Below, piece by piece: positions 1 to 7,987 of a stretch of DNA of 54,098 nucleotides (positions are counted from its first letter, which is position 1; each line of letters begins with the position of its first letter). The position numbers and the translations under genes were made by a program. A model generated the notes under the pieces. It did no database searches and had not been told where the DNA came from. It saw only the letters and a list, made by a program, of their open reading frames with translations. Source of the DNA: Paracoccaceae bacterium (GTDB taxonomy: Bacteria; Pseudomonadota; Alphaproteobacteria; Rhodobacterales; Rhodobacteraceae); contig JASBUI010000023.1 in NCBI GenBank assembly GCA_030148005.1, forward strand, positions 1 through 54,098, given 5' to 3'.

Positions 1-136
1 GAAAGGATCAAGAAACGGACAATGCAACAACGCCGCTTGCAACACCAAAAACAAGCAGCATAATCAATCACACAATCGAGCCAGAGCCTCCAATGCTCAA
101 GCCGCTCTGATGTCCCATATTATATGACGACGGACA
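1..136. other. Unassigned left edge, possible mobile-element end
   Basis: No gene is visible here. The stretch is poorer in G+C than the neighbouring genes, and the polyol-transporter ATPase reading in from the right loses its family sequence at about position 136. On the minus strand the foreign part begins TGTCCGTCGTC, and a nearby GGACA mirrors the TGTCC. TGT...ACA ends are known from several insertion-sequence families, so this may be the tip of an element lying left of the window. That is inference: no transposase reading frame is in view, and an assembly join would look the same. Confidence 0.35.
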
Positions 137-452
137 GTGTCTTGGCCTGCTTCAGACCAAAGGCCATGTTGTTGTAGACGGTCATATGCGGGTAAAGCGC
201 ATAGGTCTGAAAAACCATGGCAACGCCGCGCTTGGAAGGGGCCACGTCGTTCACTTCGCGCCCGCCGATCGAAACCGTACCGGCGGTGATGTCTTCCAGC
301 CCTGCGATCATCCGCAAAAGGGTGGATTTACCGCAACCCGAAGGCCCCACAAAGACGACAAATTCGCCTTCGTCGATGTCCAGGTCGATGCCGTGCATGA
401 CCTCAAGCTCGCCATATGACTTGCGGATATTGCGTATCGTTACTTCGGCCAT
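120..452 (-). pseudogene. Truncated sugar/polyol ABC transporter ATP-binding protein
   Basis: This is the amino-terminal third of a MalK/SmoK/UgpC-type ATPase that would power the permease pair upstream. Walker A (GPSGCGKST, about residues 36-44) and the Q-loop region ([13 protein letters not shown]) are intact and typical. The frame then reads FGLKQAKT, departs from the family and stops after 110 residues, whereas complete proteins have about 330-370. The LSGGQ signature, Walker B, H-loop and C-terminal regulatory domain are all missing, so the product cannot be a working ATPase. The start overlaps the end of the dehydrogenase gene by 13 bases, so it was the last gene of the operon. I looked for the continuation in the other frames up to the window edge and found none, which favours an insertion or join over a frameshift. 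Confidence 0.8.
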
Positions 453-1858
453 GATTTTTCCATTTCCTCGATCTCATGGATCAGCGCCGGGGCGAATCCT
501 TCAAATTTCTCAGGAACATCGGCCCACTGCATGGTGGAGCGGGCAAATCTGTCAACGTTGCCCTCTGCCAGAAGCGGCAGCAAGATGTCCCAACTTGGTT
601 CATTGTAGTTCAGTTTCAAAGAGCCATCGGCAATGCGGCGGCAGAATACATACCAACTTGCGGCAGAGCGCAGCGCAAAGCGCGGTATCGTTCCGGCCTC
701 CAGACAGCCGCGGATGGTAGGTAGAATAAAGATAGGAAACTTGGCAAACCCATCCGCGGCAATCCGTTCGATCGAATCTGCGATCGAACGGTTCTGAAAG
801 CGCTGCGCTATACCCCTAAAGTAGTCGAACTTGTCAAAGGGCAACGCTAGCGTCAGCGCCGACAGAACTTCCTTGGTCTCGTAGTTCCAGAAGTGGTCGA
901 AAAGCTTGGGGTCGGCCATCGCCTGATCAAAGGTCGCATGGCCCGCCAGAGCACCAAGATAGGCAAGGCAGGTATGGCCGCCGTTCAGGATACGGATCTT
1001 TGTCTCTTCGTAAGGATCGACATCCGGCGTGATCGTGACCCCCACCGCGCCAAGCGCTGGCATCGGTCCGGCAAAATCGTCCTCAAGGACCCACTGGATG
1101 AAATCCTCGGCCAGAACCGGGCTTGCCTCAGAAGCGCCGAACTGATCCTGCACCTCGGCCCTCAGCGCCGCAGAGGTCCGCGGCGTGATCCGGTCGACCA
1201 TAGAGCAGGGGAAGGTGACATTCGCTGCAACCCATGCGGCCAGATCATGCATCCCGCACAGGTCCATGTAGCGCTGCATCGATGCCTTCAGCATCTTGCC
1301 GTTGCGCCGGATGTTGTCACAGCAAAGGATGGTGATCGGCAAGCCGCCCGCCTTCATGCGCCGGCTTAGACCTGCTGCAAGGTAGCTATAGACACTCGCG
1401 CGCCCGGCGCCGGAAATCTCTTTTGCAATTACCGGGTGCGCGCCGTTCAGATCGCCGGTGTCATCAAGATAGTAACCGCTTTCGGTGACCGTGATCGTCA
1501 CCATATGCACGCTTTCCAGCGCCAAAAGGTTTTCGGCGGCCTCGGCGTTCTGGCTCCAGTCTTCGAACCGGATATGCGGACGGATGCGGGTAAACTCGGC
1601 CTCGCCCGAGGGGGCGACGGACTTTAGGATATAGCCTTGCGATTTCGACGCAGCCCCAAAGCTTTGCGATTGCTCGGCCCGCAGGTTCACCGCCGCGATG
1701 CCCCAGCGAAGATCGCGGGTCTTTTGCATCAGCGCATCAACAAAGACCGCCTGATGGGCACAGTGAAACGCACCAAAGCCAAGGTGAACCGCCCCGATGG
1801 AACAGGCCGCGCGATCATAATCCGATGCGGCCAGACGTGGTTTGGATGCCACGCTCAT
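440..1858 (-). CDS. Mannitol dehydrogenase family oxidoreductase
   Basis: A 472-residue NAD-dependent polyol or uronate dehydrogenase of the long-chain MtlK/UxuB/DalD family, cytosolic, probably oxidising the sugar alcohol brought in by the adjacent transporter to a ketose. The family signature is visible as [11 protein letters not shown] (about residue 215), and the catalytic Lys/Asn/His cluster appears as K-x3-NGGH near residue 290. [11 protein letters not shown] stretch near the N-terminus fits the nucleotide-binding start of this family. ATG is preceded by GGAG at good spacing and overlaps the AraC stop as ATGA, suggesting translational coupling. The substrate (mannitol, sorbitol, arabinitol or fructuronate) cannot be read from sequence. 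The transporter context favours a polyol. Confidence 0.88.
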   Translation of the reverse strand: MSVASKPRLAASDYDRAACSIGAVHLGFGAFHCAHQAVFVDALMQKTRDLRWGIAAVNLRAEQSQSFGAASKSQGYILKSVAPSGEAEFTRIRPHIRFEDWSQNAEAAENLLALESVHMVTITVTESGYYLDDTGDLNGAHPVIAKEISGAGRASVYSYLAAGLSRRMKAGGLPITILCCDNIRRNGKMLKASMQRYMDLCGMHDLAAWVAANVTFPCSMVDRITPRTSAALRAEVQDQFGASEASPVLAEDFIQWVLEDDFAGPMPALGAVGVTITPDVDPYEETKIRILNGGHTCLAYLGALAGHATFDQAMADPKLFDHFWNYETKEVLSALTLALPFDKFDYFRGIAQRFQNRSIADSIERIAADGFAKFPIFILPTIRGCLEAGTIPRFALRSAASWYVFCRRIADGSLKLNYNEPSWDILLPLLAEGNVDRFARSTMQWADVPEKFEGFAPALIHEIEEMEKSWPK

Positions 1859-2748
1859 TGCCGCGCTCCGACCTGGCGCATCAACTCGCCCCGCGCGGTT
1901 TCGCGAAACTCTGACGGCGTCATGCCCTTCATCTTCAGAAAGTGCCGGTTGAAATTGGCAAGGTTCTGAAAGCCCACGCCAAAGCAGATGGAAGAGATTT
2001 GTTCCTCGGTGGCATAAAGCATGCTGCAGGCCTGTCCTATTCTTACCCTATTGACGAACTCGACAAACCGGTTGCCCGTAACTGCCTGAAAGTTCCGCGA
2101 AAATGTTGTCGGGCTCATCCCTGCCATGCGCGCTGCGGCATCAAGAGAGATGTCGTCGGCAAAGTTCTCGACGATGTTGTCGATCACCTGTCCGATACGC
2201 GCCTGTTTGCGGCTGCCCTCGGGCTGGATCAGTTTGAGAACCGAAAGCGGCTCTTTCTGCGGCCAGCTGCTGGCAGCCAGAAGGAACTCCAGAAAGGCCA
2301 TGATGCGGCGGGTGCCGCGCGTGTCGCGGATCGTTTCAAGATGGCTTCGTGCGACATCGGCATCAAAGCCGACGAACTCGATCCCCGATTGCGCCAGATC
2401 CAGCATCGTGCGCAGCTCGGCAAATTCGCCAAAGGCCGTCATCAGCTGTTCGATGCCGTCATGGTCGAACTGCACCATCATGTCGCGCACCTCCACCGGC
2501 TCTGTCCAGACTTCGTCGGTGATCCAGTTATGCGGAAGGTTCGGCCCCGTCAGAAACAGCGCACCGGGCTGAAAATCCCCGATATAGTCGCCGACAAAAG
2601 CCTTGCCGCGCGTCGCCACGATCAGGTGAAGTTCATATTCCTTATGCGTGTGCCAGCGGCACAGCTCTGTCGGCCAGCCATGTTCAAGATAGCGGATGCT
2701 TTCGCTGGCGCGGTCGACGATTTCGATCTCTGGGGCAATGATTGACAT
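1855..2748 (-). CDS. AraC family transcriptional regulator
   Basis: A 297-residue regulator with an N-terminal cupin-like sensing domain (about 1-170) and a C-terminal pair of AraC/XylS helix-turn-helix motifs (about 190-290). The typical second-motif sequence is visible as ISSICFGVGFQNLANFNRHF. A GAGG ribosome-binding site lies seven bases before ATG. The gene sits inside the operon, between the second permease and the dehydrogenase, with a 4-base overlap to the latter. The simplest reading is a polyol-responsive activator of the transporter operon that raises its own level as part of the transcript. A candidate operator lies in the promoter region at 6047-6059. Confidence 0.88.
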   Translation of the reverse strand: MSIIAPEIEIVDRASESIRYLEHGWPTELCRWHTHKEYELHLIVATRGKAFVGDYIGDFQPGALFLTGPNLPHNWITDEVWTEPVEVRDMMVQFDHDGIEQLMTAFGEFAELRTMLDLAQSGIEFVGFDADVARSHLETIRDTRGTRRIMAFLEFLLAASSWPQKEPLSVLKLIQPEGSRKQARIGQVIDNIVENFADDISLDAAARMAGMSPTTFSRNFQAVTGNRFVEFVNRVRIGQACSMLYATEEQISSICFGVGFQNLANFNRHFLKMKGMTPSEFRETARGELMRQVGARQ

Positions 2749-2861
2749 GTGCTACCTCACCCCGTTGCAGTCATCAGACGCGATGGCTTGGGCGGCACGG
2801 TCATTTGCGCCGGCCACAAGGCAAAGCCTGTCCGCCCGATCAGCAAAGACCGCACCGGCGC

Positions 2862-3692
2862 TCATTTGACCGCACCGAATGTCAGGCCCTGAACCAGTTG
2901 CTTTTGCGCGAACCATCCAAAGACGACGATCGGCGCGACAGCCAGCGTTGAAACCGCCGAAACCTTGGCCCAGAACAACCCTTCGGGCGCCTGGAAAGAG
3001 GCGACAAAGGCGGTCAGCGTGCTTGCCTCGGTCGTTGTCAGAACGATGGACCAGAAAGCTTCGTTCCAGCACAGGATGATCGACAAAAGCGCGGTCGATG
3101 CGATCCCGCCCCAAGCCAGCGGCAGGACGATATGCACGATCTCGTTGAAGGTTGATGTGCCGTCCATCCGCGATGCTTCAAGGATCTCCTTGGGGATCTC
3201 GCGGAAATAGTTGAACAGGATCAGCATCACGATCGGCAAGTTCATCATCGCATAGATGAAGACCAGCGTGATCTTGGTATCCAAAAGCCCGAACTTCTGG
3301 CTTAGCAGGTAGATCGGCATCAGAACGCCAACCGCGGGCAACATCTTGGTCGACAGCATCCACATCAGGATGTCCTTGGTCCAGCGGCCCGAATTGAAGG
3401 CCATCGCATAGGCCGAAGGGATGGCGATCAGCATCGCCAGAAGCGTGCCACCAAAAGAGGTGATGATCGAATTCATCGCAAAGTGGCTATAGTCGGTGCG
3501 CGCCTGAATTTCCGTAAAGTTTTCAAGCGTCGGCTCAAAGAACAGAAGGGGCGGAATGGCAATCGCCTGAGACTCTGTCTTGAACCCGGTCAGAACCATC
3601 CAGAAGATGGGGAAAAAGAACAGGACGGCTGCAATCCAAGCAAAGACCACTGCGATCCGGTTTTTCAGGTGCTCGCGTTGTTTATCGGTCAT
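2862..3692 (-). CDS. Polyol/sugar ABC transporter permease (MalG/SmoG type)
   Basis: A 276-residue inner-membrane permease of the binding-protein-dependent transport family with about six hydrophobic helices. The cytoplasmic EAA loop that docks onto the ATPase is visible as EASRMDGTSTFNEI followed by HIVLPLAWGG. It lies two bases after the first permease gene and forms a heterodimer with it. Length and N-terminal helix (VFFFPIFWMVLTGFK-like pattern) are those of MalG-type subunits. Its ATPase partner is the truncated gene at 120-452, so transport would need an ATPase encoded elsewhere. Confidence 0.92.
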   Translation of the reverse strand: MTDKQREHLKNRIAVVFAWIAAVLFFFPIFWMVLTGFKTESQAIAIPPLLFFEPTLENFTEIQARTDYSHFAMNSIITSFGGTLLAMLIAIPSAYAMAFNSGRWTKDILMWMLSTKMLPAVGVLMPIYLLSQKFGLLDTKITLVFIYAMMNLPIVMLILFNYFREIPKEILEASRMDGTSTFNEIVHIVLPLAWGGIASTALLSIILCWNEAFWSIVLTTTEASTLTAFVASFQAPEGLFWAKVSAVSTLAVAPIVVFGWFAQKQLVQGLTFGAVK

Positions 3693-3694
3693 CT

Positions 3695-4555
3695 CTACAC
3701 CGTCAGCGTTTTGCCAATCGCGCGGATCAGGAAGATCGCAACGATATTGGCCAGAATGATTGCAAAGACCCCACCAGCCGAAGCCACGCCCACGTCAAAG
3801 GCCTGCTGTGACTGGATGTAGATCAGGTAAGTCAGGTTGGTCGACTGAACGCCCGGCCCGCCGCTTGTGGTCACGAAAATCTCGGCGAAGATCGCCAGGT
3901 GAAAGATCATCTGGATCAGGATCACGATGGAAATCGGGCGCGCCAGATGCGGCAGCGTTAGGTTGTAGAACTGTGACCAGAACCCGGCGCCGTCCAGTGT
4001 GGCGGCCTCTTTCTGTTCCTGGTCCTGGCTTTGCAGCGAGGTCATGAAGATCAGGATCGCAAAGGGCGTCCACTGCCAGCTGACCATGATGATGATCGAG
4101 AAAAGCGGCATGTCCTGCAACCATTCGATCGGCTGCAATCCCAGTGCGTTCGCAAAGGCGGCGAACAGACCGTTGTTGGGGTCCATAAGCATGTTCTTCC
4201 ACACCAGCGCCGAAACGGTCGGCATGATGAAGAAGGGCGAGATCAGCATCACCCGGGCAATTCCGCGTCCGCGGAAGGGGCGGTCGATCAGGATCGAAAC
4301 GGCCAGTCCAAGAACCACCGTGATCAACAGAACCGAACCGACAAGGATCAGCGTATTGGTCAGAGCCGGAAAAAACGCCGGGTCCGTCCAGAAAAACTCA
4401 TAGTTCGAAAAGCCGACAAAGCCGCTGCGCTCTGGGTAAAGCAGGTTGTAGCGCTGGGTCGAAAACCAGATCGTCATGCTGAGAGGGACGATCATCCAAA
4501 GAAACAGAAGAATGATACTTGGGGCCTGAAGCCATCTTGCGAGAGCCGGGTTCAT
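3695..4555 (-). CDS. Polyol/sugar ABC transporter permease (MalF/SmoF type)
   Basis: A 286-residue inner-membrane permease, partner of the downstream MalG-type subunit. Six hydrophobic segments are apparent, starting with IILLFLWMIVPLSMTIWF. The EAA motif reads EAATLDGAGFWSQFYNLTLP near residue 190. It follows the solute-binding protein gene after a gap that holds a stable hairpin, the usual arrangement in which binding protein is made in excess over permease. Substrate specificity is inferred from the operon partners, which resemble the sorbitol/mannitol SmoEFGK system of Rhodobacter. Confidence 0.92.
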   Translation of the reverse strand: MNPALARWLQAPSIILLFLWMIVPLSMTIWFSTQRYNLLYPERSGFVGFSNYEFFWTDPAFFPALTNTLILVGSVLLITVVLGLAVSILIDRPFRGRGIARVMLISPFFIMPTVSALVWKNMLMDPNNGLFAAFANALGLQPIEWLQDMPLFSIIIMVSWQWTPFAILIFMTSLQSQDQEQKEAATLDGAGFWSQFYNLTLPHLARPISIVILIQMIFHLAIFAEIFVTTSGGPGVQSTNLTYLIYIQSQQAFDVGVASAGGVFAIILANIVAIFLIRAIGKTLTV

Positions 4556-4611
4556 CTTATCAATCCTGTTAAAATACGGGGAAGTATGCCGTCAGTTCGG
4601 GCAAGGTATCT

Positions 4612-4637
4612 CAAGGCGACCCCGAAGGGCCGCCTTG
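4612..4637 (-). promoter_or_regulatory. Intercistronic stem-loop after the binding-protein gene
   Basis: On the transcript the arms CAAGGCG and CGCCTTG pair, then one mismatch, then CCC with GGG, closing on a TTCG loop. UUCG is an unusually stable tetraloop. No T-run follows, so it is not a standard terminator. Its place between the binding-protein stop and the permeases suggests mRNA 3'-end protection that keeps binding protein more abundant than permease. Confidence 0.6.
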
Positions 4638-4656
4638 GATAGATGGAAGTCGGGTT

Positions 4657-5943
4657 TTAGTAGTACCCGGCCTTCTTCATCTCGCGGTCAGCCGCCTTCT
4701 GGGCGTTGGCCAGACCTTCTTCGACCGAAATGTCACCGGCCAGTACTGCGGTCATCTGCTGACCAACAGCCGTACCGATCGCCTGGAACTCGGGGATCGC
4801 TGCGAACTGGACGCCAACGTAGGGCGACGGGTTCTGGGTCGAGTTCGAGGGGTCAGCCGACAGGATCGCCTTCAGCTCGGCCTCTGCGAAAGGTGCAGCA
4901 GCCTGGAAGTTGGCGTTGTCATAGGTAGACTGACGTGTACCGGTCGGAACTTTGCCCCAGCCATTGGTCTTGGCAACCAGCTCGATGTAGGACTGCGATG
5001 TCGCCCACTCGATGAACTTCATCGCATCTTCTTTTTGCTTGGTGCCAGCAGGAACGGCCAGCGACCATGCCCAAAGCCAGTTCGCGCCGCGGTTGGTTAC
5101 CGCAACAGGCGCCTGAGCGTATGCCATGTTCGGGTTCTCAATGAAGGATGCAGCGATCGTTGCGTCGATCCACATGCCGCACTTGCCTTCGTTCATCAGG
5201 GCCAGAATTTCGTTGAACGAGTTGGCCGACGAACCCGGAGGGCCGTAGTTGTCCAGAAGGTCCTTGTAGAAGGTCACAGCGTGGTTCCAAGCAGCGGAAT
5301 CCAGCGCCGGTGTCCAGTCTTCGTTGAACCACTGCGCACCGAACGAGTTTGCCATGGTCGTCAGGAACGCCATGTTGTCGCCCCAGCCGGGCTTGCCGCG
5401 AAGGCAGATACCGTACTGGCCCGCGTCCTTGTCGGTCATGGCTGCTGCTGCATCCTGAACATGGCCCCATGTCGGGTTGTCAGGCATTGTCATGCCAGCC
5501 GCATCCAGAAGGTCCTTGCGGTACATGATCATCGAGGATTCGCCATAGAAGGGCGCTGCGAACAACTTGCCGTCGTAGGACAGACCGCCGCGCATGGCGG
5601 GAAGAATGTCGTCAACGTTGTAAGCGGCGTCGAACTGCAGCGGCTCAAGCCAGCCACGCTCGCCCCAGATCGGAGCTTCGTACATGCCGATGGTCATGAT
5701 GTCGAACTGACCACCCTTTGTGGTGATGTCGGTTGTGACGCGGCTACGCAATGTGCCCTCGTCCAGCGTAACCCAGTTCACGGTGATGCCGGGGTTAGCG
5801 GCTTCAAACTCGGGTGTCAGTTTCTGCATTTCGATCATGTGACCGTTGTTCACGGTCGCGATGGTCAGCTCGCCTGCCATAGCCATGGAAGCACTGGTCA
5901 CACCCAGCGCAAGCCCCAGCGCAGTGTTGCGTAGAGATTTCAT
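4657..5943 (-). CDS. Periplasmic polyol/sugar-binding protein of ABC transporter
   Basis: A 428-residue extracellular solute-binding protein (family 1) that captures the substrate in the periplasm. The N-terminus is a Sec signal peptide (MKSLRNTALGLALGV, cleavage probably after AMA, about residue 23). Tokens such as FYGESSMIMYRKDLL and the GWGDN region resemble SmoE-type polyol binders. The reading frame is open for 50 more codons upstream, but ATG at 5943 has a strong GGGAGG site six bases before it and puts the signal peptide at the true N-terminus. It is the first gene of the transporter operon and is followed by the stem-loop at 4612-4637. Confidence 0.92.
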   Translation of the reverse strand: MKSLRNTALGLALGVTSASMAMAGELTIATVNNGHMIEMQKLTPEFEAANPGITVNWVTLDEGTLRSRVTTDITTKGGQFDIMTIGMYEAPIWGERGWLEPLQFDAAYNVDDILPAMRGGLSYDGKLFAAPFYGESSMIMYRKDLLDAAGMTMPDNPTWGHVQDAAAAMTDKDAGQYGICLRGKPGWGDNMAFLTTMANSFGAQWFNEDWTPALDSAAWNHAVTFYKDLLDNYGPPGSSANSFNEILALMNEGKCGMWIDATIAASFIENPNMAYAQAPVAVTNRGANWLWAWSLAVPAGTKQKEDAMKFIEWATSQSYIELVAKTNGWGKVPTGTRQSTYDNANFQAAAPFAEAELKAILSADPSNSTQNPSPYVGVQFAAIPEFQAIGTAVGQQMTAVLAGDISVEEGLANAQKAADREMKKAGYY

Positions 5944-6359
5944 GTTTTCCTCCCTGAAATCACGTTCGACTTTAACTTGTCCAACAACGGTGGCGACAAG
6001 CGAGCAGCCCAGCCAATAGAATCCCGCCAACATACTATACTTTTCCGCCATTGAATGGCCAGATATAACGATATTTGTATAAGAAAAGTACATTCAAAGG
6101 GTGGCGACGGGCATGTAGTTGCGGCTTATTGTCCCCAAGCCTATGCCGTCAGCTTAGCATGATTCTCGCAGTATTGTGGCTTTCCGGTGTGGGAATTCTT
6201 CCCTTTCGGATGCTGCGCCAGCCCCGGATCCACGCGGCCCCAAAGTCCGGGCTGTCGCGCCCGCGCATATCAAACTTGGCCCCAAGGGTAAGTCAGCCAT
6301 GGACCACTCAGGCGTCTTGGCCTAACAAATTGCTAGCATAGCGGCAGCGGAGAGGCGGC
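5944..6359. promoter_or_regulatory. Divergent promoter region, transporter operon and DUF3305
   Basis: This 416-base gap separates two divergent operons and holds no convincing gene. The part nearest the transporter (about 6010-6100) is AT-richer and must contain its promoter. A 13-base inverted repeat, GCCATTGAATGGC, lies at 6047-6059, about 105 bases before the binding-protein start, and is a candidate regulator site. On the right, a GAGAGG ribosome-binding site precedes the DUF3305 start. I could not assign -35 and -10 boxes with confidence. Confidence 0.4.
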
Positions 6360-6926
6360 ATGGCCACACGGCGCACCAAGTTTCAGCAAAGCATCAGGGT
6401 CGGTATCATAATCCGTTCCGTCCCAAGCCAGTCGCGTTGGGTGGACGTGACCTACCGGGTCATAGGCCTTTTGCCCGGCGCGCCCGAGGCAACTTGGGTC
6501 GAGCTTCGCCGCGACGGCGAAACCATCGACTATCACGCCGCGACCCTTCCCCTTGATCTGCACCGGACCGAAACCGACGCCTATCTGATGGCGCTTCAGG
6601 CGGAACCGCCTTCGGCCTATGTCGTGCTTCAGGGCGATACCGACGATGAGGACCGCCCGATGCCCGTGGCCGTCACCGTTTCGCCCTTTGAGGCGCAGGA
6701 CCACATGGATACCGGCGAAGAGGTTGTCGAAAAGATCGCCATGCCGCCAGAGCTGGTCGACTGGATGCGCGAATACGTAGAGACGCACCACAAGGAAGAG
6801 CCGCGCTACAAACGTCAGCGCGACCGGATGGATGTCGAACGTGTCGATGACGGAAGGGGCGATGCGCGCATCCGCCAGTTCGGCGATGTCTACCGAAGCC
6901 CGCGCGGCCCGGGCAAGCCGGGCTGA
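6360..6926 (+). CDS. DUF3305 domain protein, formate dehydrogenase accessory
   Basis: A 188-residue cytosolic protein recognised as DUF3305 by VIGLLPGAP near the N-terminus and the EKIAMPPELVDWMREYV stretch near residue 125. The tail is strongly charged. DUF3305 genes are usually found beside formate dehydrogenase operons and are thought to help enzyme assembly or maturation; no reaction is established. Here it opens the operon, 126 bases ahead of the TorD-like chaperone. The DUF3306 and ferredoxin-like genes that often accompany it elsewhere are not present in this window. ATG is preceded by GGAGAGG. Confidence 0.8.
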   Translation: MATRRTKFQQSIRVGIIIRSVPSQSRWVDVTYRVIGLLPGAPEATWVELRRDGETIDYHAATLPLDLHRTETDAYLMALQAEPPSAYVVLQGDTDDEDRPMPVAVTVSPFEAQDHMDTGEEVVEKIAMPPELVDWMREYVETHHKEEPRYKRQRDRMDVERVDDGRGDARIRQFGDVYRSPRGPGKPG

Positions 6927-7052
6927 GACCGCATTCAGAGTAAAACGAATTTAATATGGTCGAAAGAGATGATTAATTTTCTTGCTGGATTCATTGTGCT
7001 TGGCTAACCTTAAGGCAATTCCGAAATCGTCATCAGGACGCAGGAGCTGCCG

Positions 7053-7667
7053 TTGCCCGACCCCGAGAAATCTACTCTCGATCCCGAAGATCGCATGCGC
7101 GCCGATCTTTACGGTCTGCTGGGCCAACTCATCGCCGCGCCGCCTTCTGCGCAACAGCTAAAAAACATAGCTAGAATCAAGGGCGACGACACCGAACTTG
7201 GCCGCGCGATAAATTCTCTTGCTCATCAGGCATCTGCGACAAATCAGCGCCGCGCGCGCGAGGAATACAATCTCTTGTACATGGGCCTCGTTCGCGGAGA
7301 GCTGTTGCCCTACGCAAGCTTTTATCTGACCGGTTTCCTGCACGAAATGCCGCTGGCAAAACTGCGCGAAGACATGGTCGTTCTGGGCGTCGTTCGAAGC
7401 AAGGATCGCCACGAACCCGAGGACCATATCGCCAGTATGCTGGAGATTATGCAGGGACTGATTCTCGGCCAATTTGCGTCCGGGCGCGCCTCGCTCGAGC
7501 GTCAGCACCGGTTTTTTGACGATCATTTGGGTAAATGGGCACCACATTTTTTCACCGACCTCGAGGGCGCCGAGAACGCAAAGTTCTACGCGCCGCTCGG
7601 CACGATAGGTCGACTGTTCATGGAAATCGAATTCGAGTCATTCAGGTTGCTGGGAAAGGCCGCCTGA
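7053..7667 (+). CDS. TorD/DmsD-family molybdoenzyme chaperone
   Basis: A 204-residue all-helical chaperone of the TorD family, which binds TAT signal peptides and holds molybdoenzymes until cofactor insertion and export. The core helix pattern is present, including REEYNLLYMGL and PYASFYLTGFLHEMPL. The start is TTG, chosen because CAGGAG sits six bases upstream; the next ATG is 14 codons inside and has no comparable site. It lies directly ahead of two TAT-signal-bearing genes, so its client is almost certainly the formate dehydrogenase alpha subunit. Confidence 0.87.
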   Translation: MPDPEKSTLDPEDRMRADLYGLLGQLIAAPPSAQQLKNIARIKGDDTELGRAINSLAHQASATNQRRAREEYNLLYMGLVRGELLPYASFYLTGFLHEMPLAKLREDMVVLGVVRSKDRHEPEDHIASMLEIMQGLILGQFASGRASLERQHRFFDDHLGKWAPHFFTDLEGAENAKFYAPLGTIGRLFMEIEFESFRLLGKAA

Positions 7668-7692
7668 ACTCGCACCAAGGGAGGACAAGCAA

Positions 7693-7899
7693 ATGACAAA
7701 AGCCAAACCCGAAGGGGTAGAAAACAACGCAAGGCGGTCATTTCTGAAACTGACCACCATGGCCGCGCCCGCAGTTGCGGTGTCGGGCATGGCAGCCGCC
7801 GTTCCAGCCGAGGCTGAGGAACTGCCGCTGACGGGAAGCGACGTGAAGATGCGCACCACCGCGCACACTAAAGAGTACCTGAACAGTCTGAAGTTCTAA
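7693..7899 (+). CDS. Small TAT-target protein of formate dehydrogenase region
   Basis: A 68-residue protein with a twin-arginine motif (ARRSFLKL, about residues 14-21), then a hydrophobic Ala-rich stretch and AAVPAEAEE, a plausible cleavage site. The short mature part ends in HTKEYLNSLKF. This fits the known small 'formate dehydrogenase region TAT target' family that sits just before the alpha subunit gene in many proteobacteria. Its function is unknown. It may be a structural subunit or an export partner. The spacing (26 bases after the chaperone gene, with GGGAGG upstream) shows operon membership. Confidence 0.85.
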   Translation: MTKAKPEGVENNARRSFLKLTTMAAPAVAVSGMAAAVPAEAEELPLTGSDVKMRTTAHTKEYLNSLKF

Positions 7900-7904
7900 A
7901 GGCG

Positions 7905-7934
7905 GTCCGGTCGTTACCGACCACGTGACCGGAC
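7905..7934 (+). promoter_or_regulatory. Intercistronic hairpin before the alpha subunit
   Basis: GTCCGGTC and GACCGGAC form a perfect 8-base-pair stem around a 14-base loop, within the 88-base gap before the alpha subunit gene. There is no T-run. It may mark an mRNA processing or stabilising site that sets subunit stoichiometry. This is inference from position only. Confidence 0.5.
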
Positions 7935-7987
7935 ACAAAGCCGCGCCCGAAGAACCGGGCCAGACAGGAATTCAAAGGGAGATCATC

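Noticed and set aside
5944-6093. 50-codon N-terminal extension of the solute-binding protein
   Set aside because: The inner ATG at 5943 has a strong ribosome-binding site and places the signal peptide at the N-terminus.
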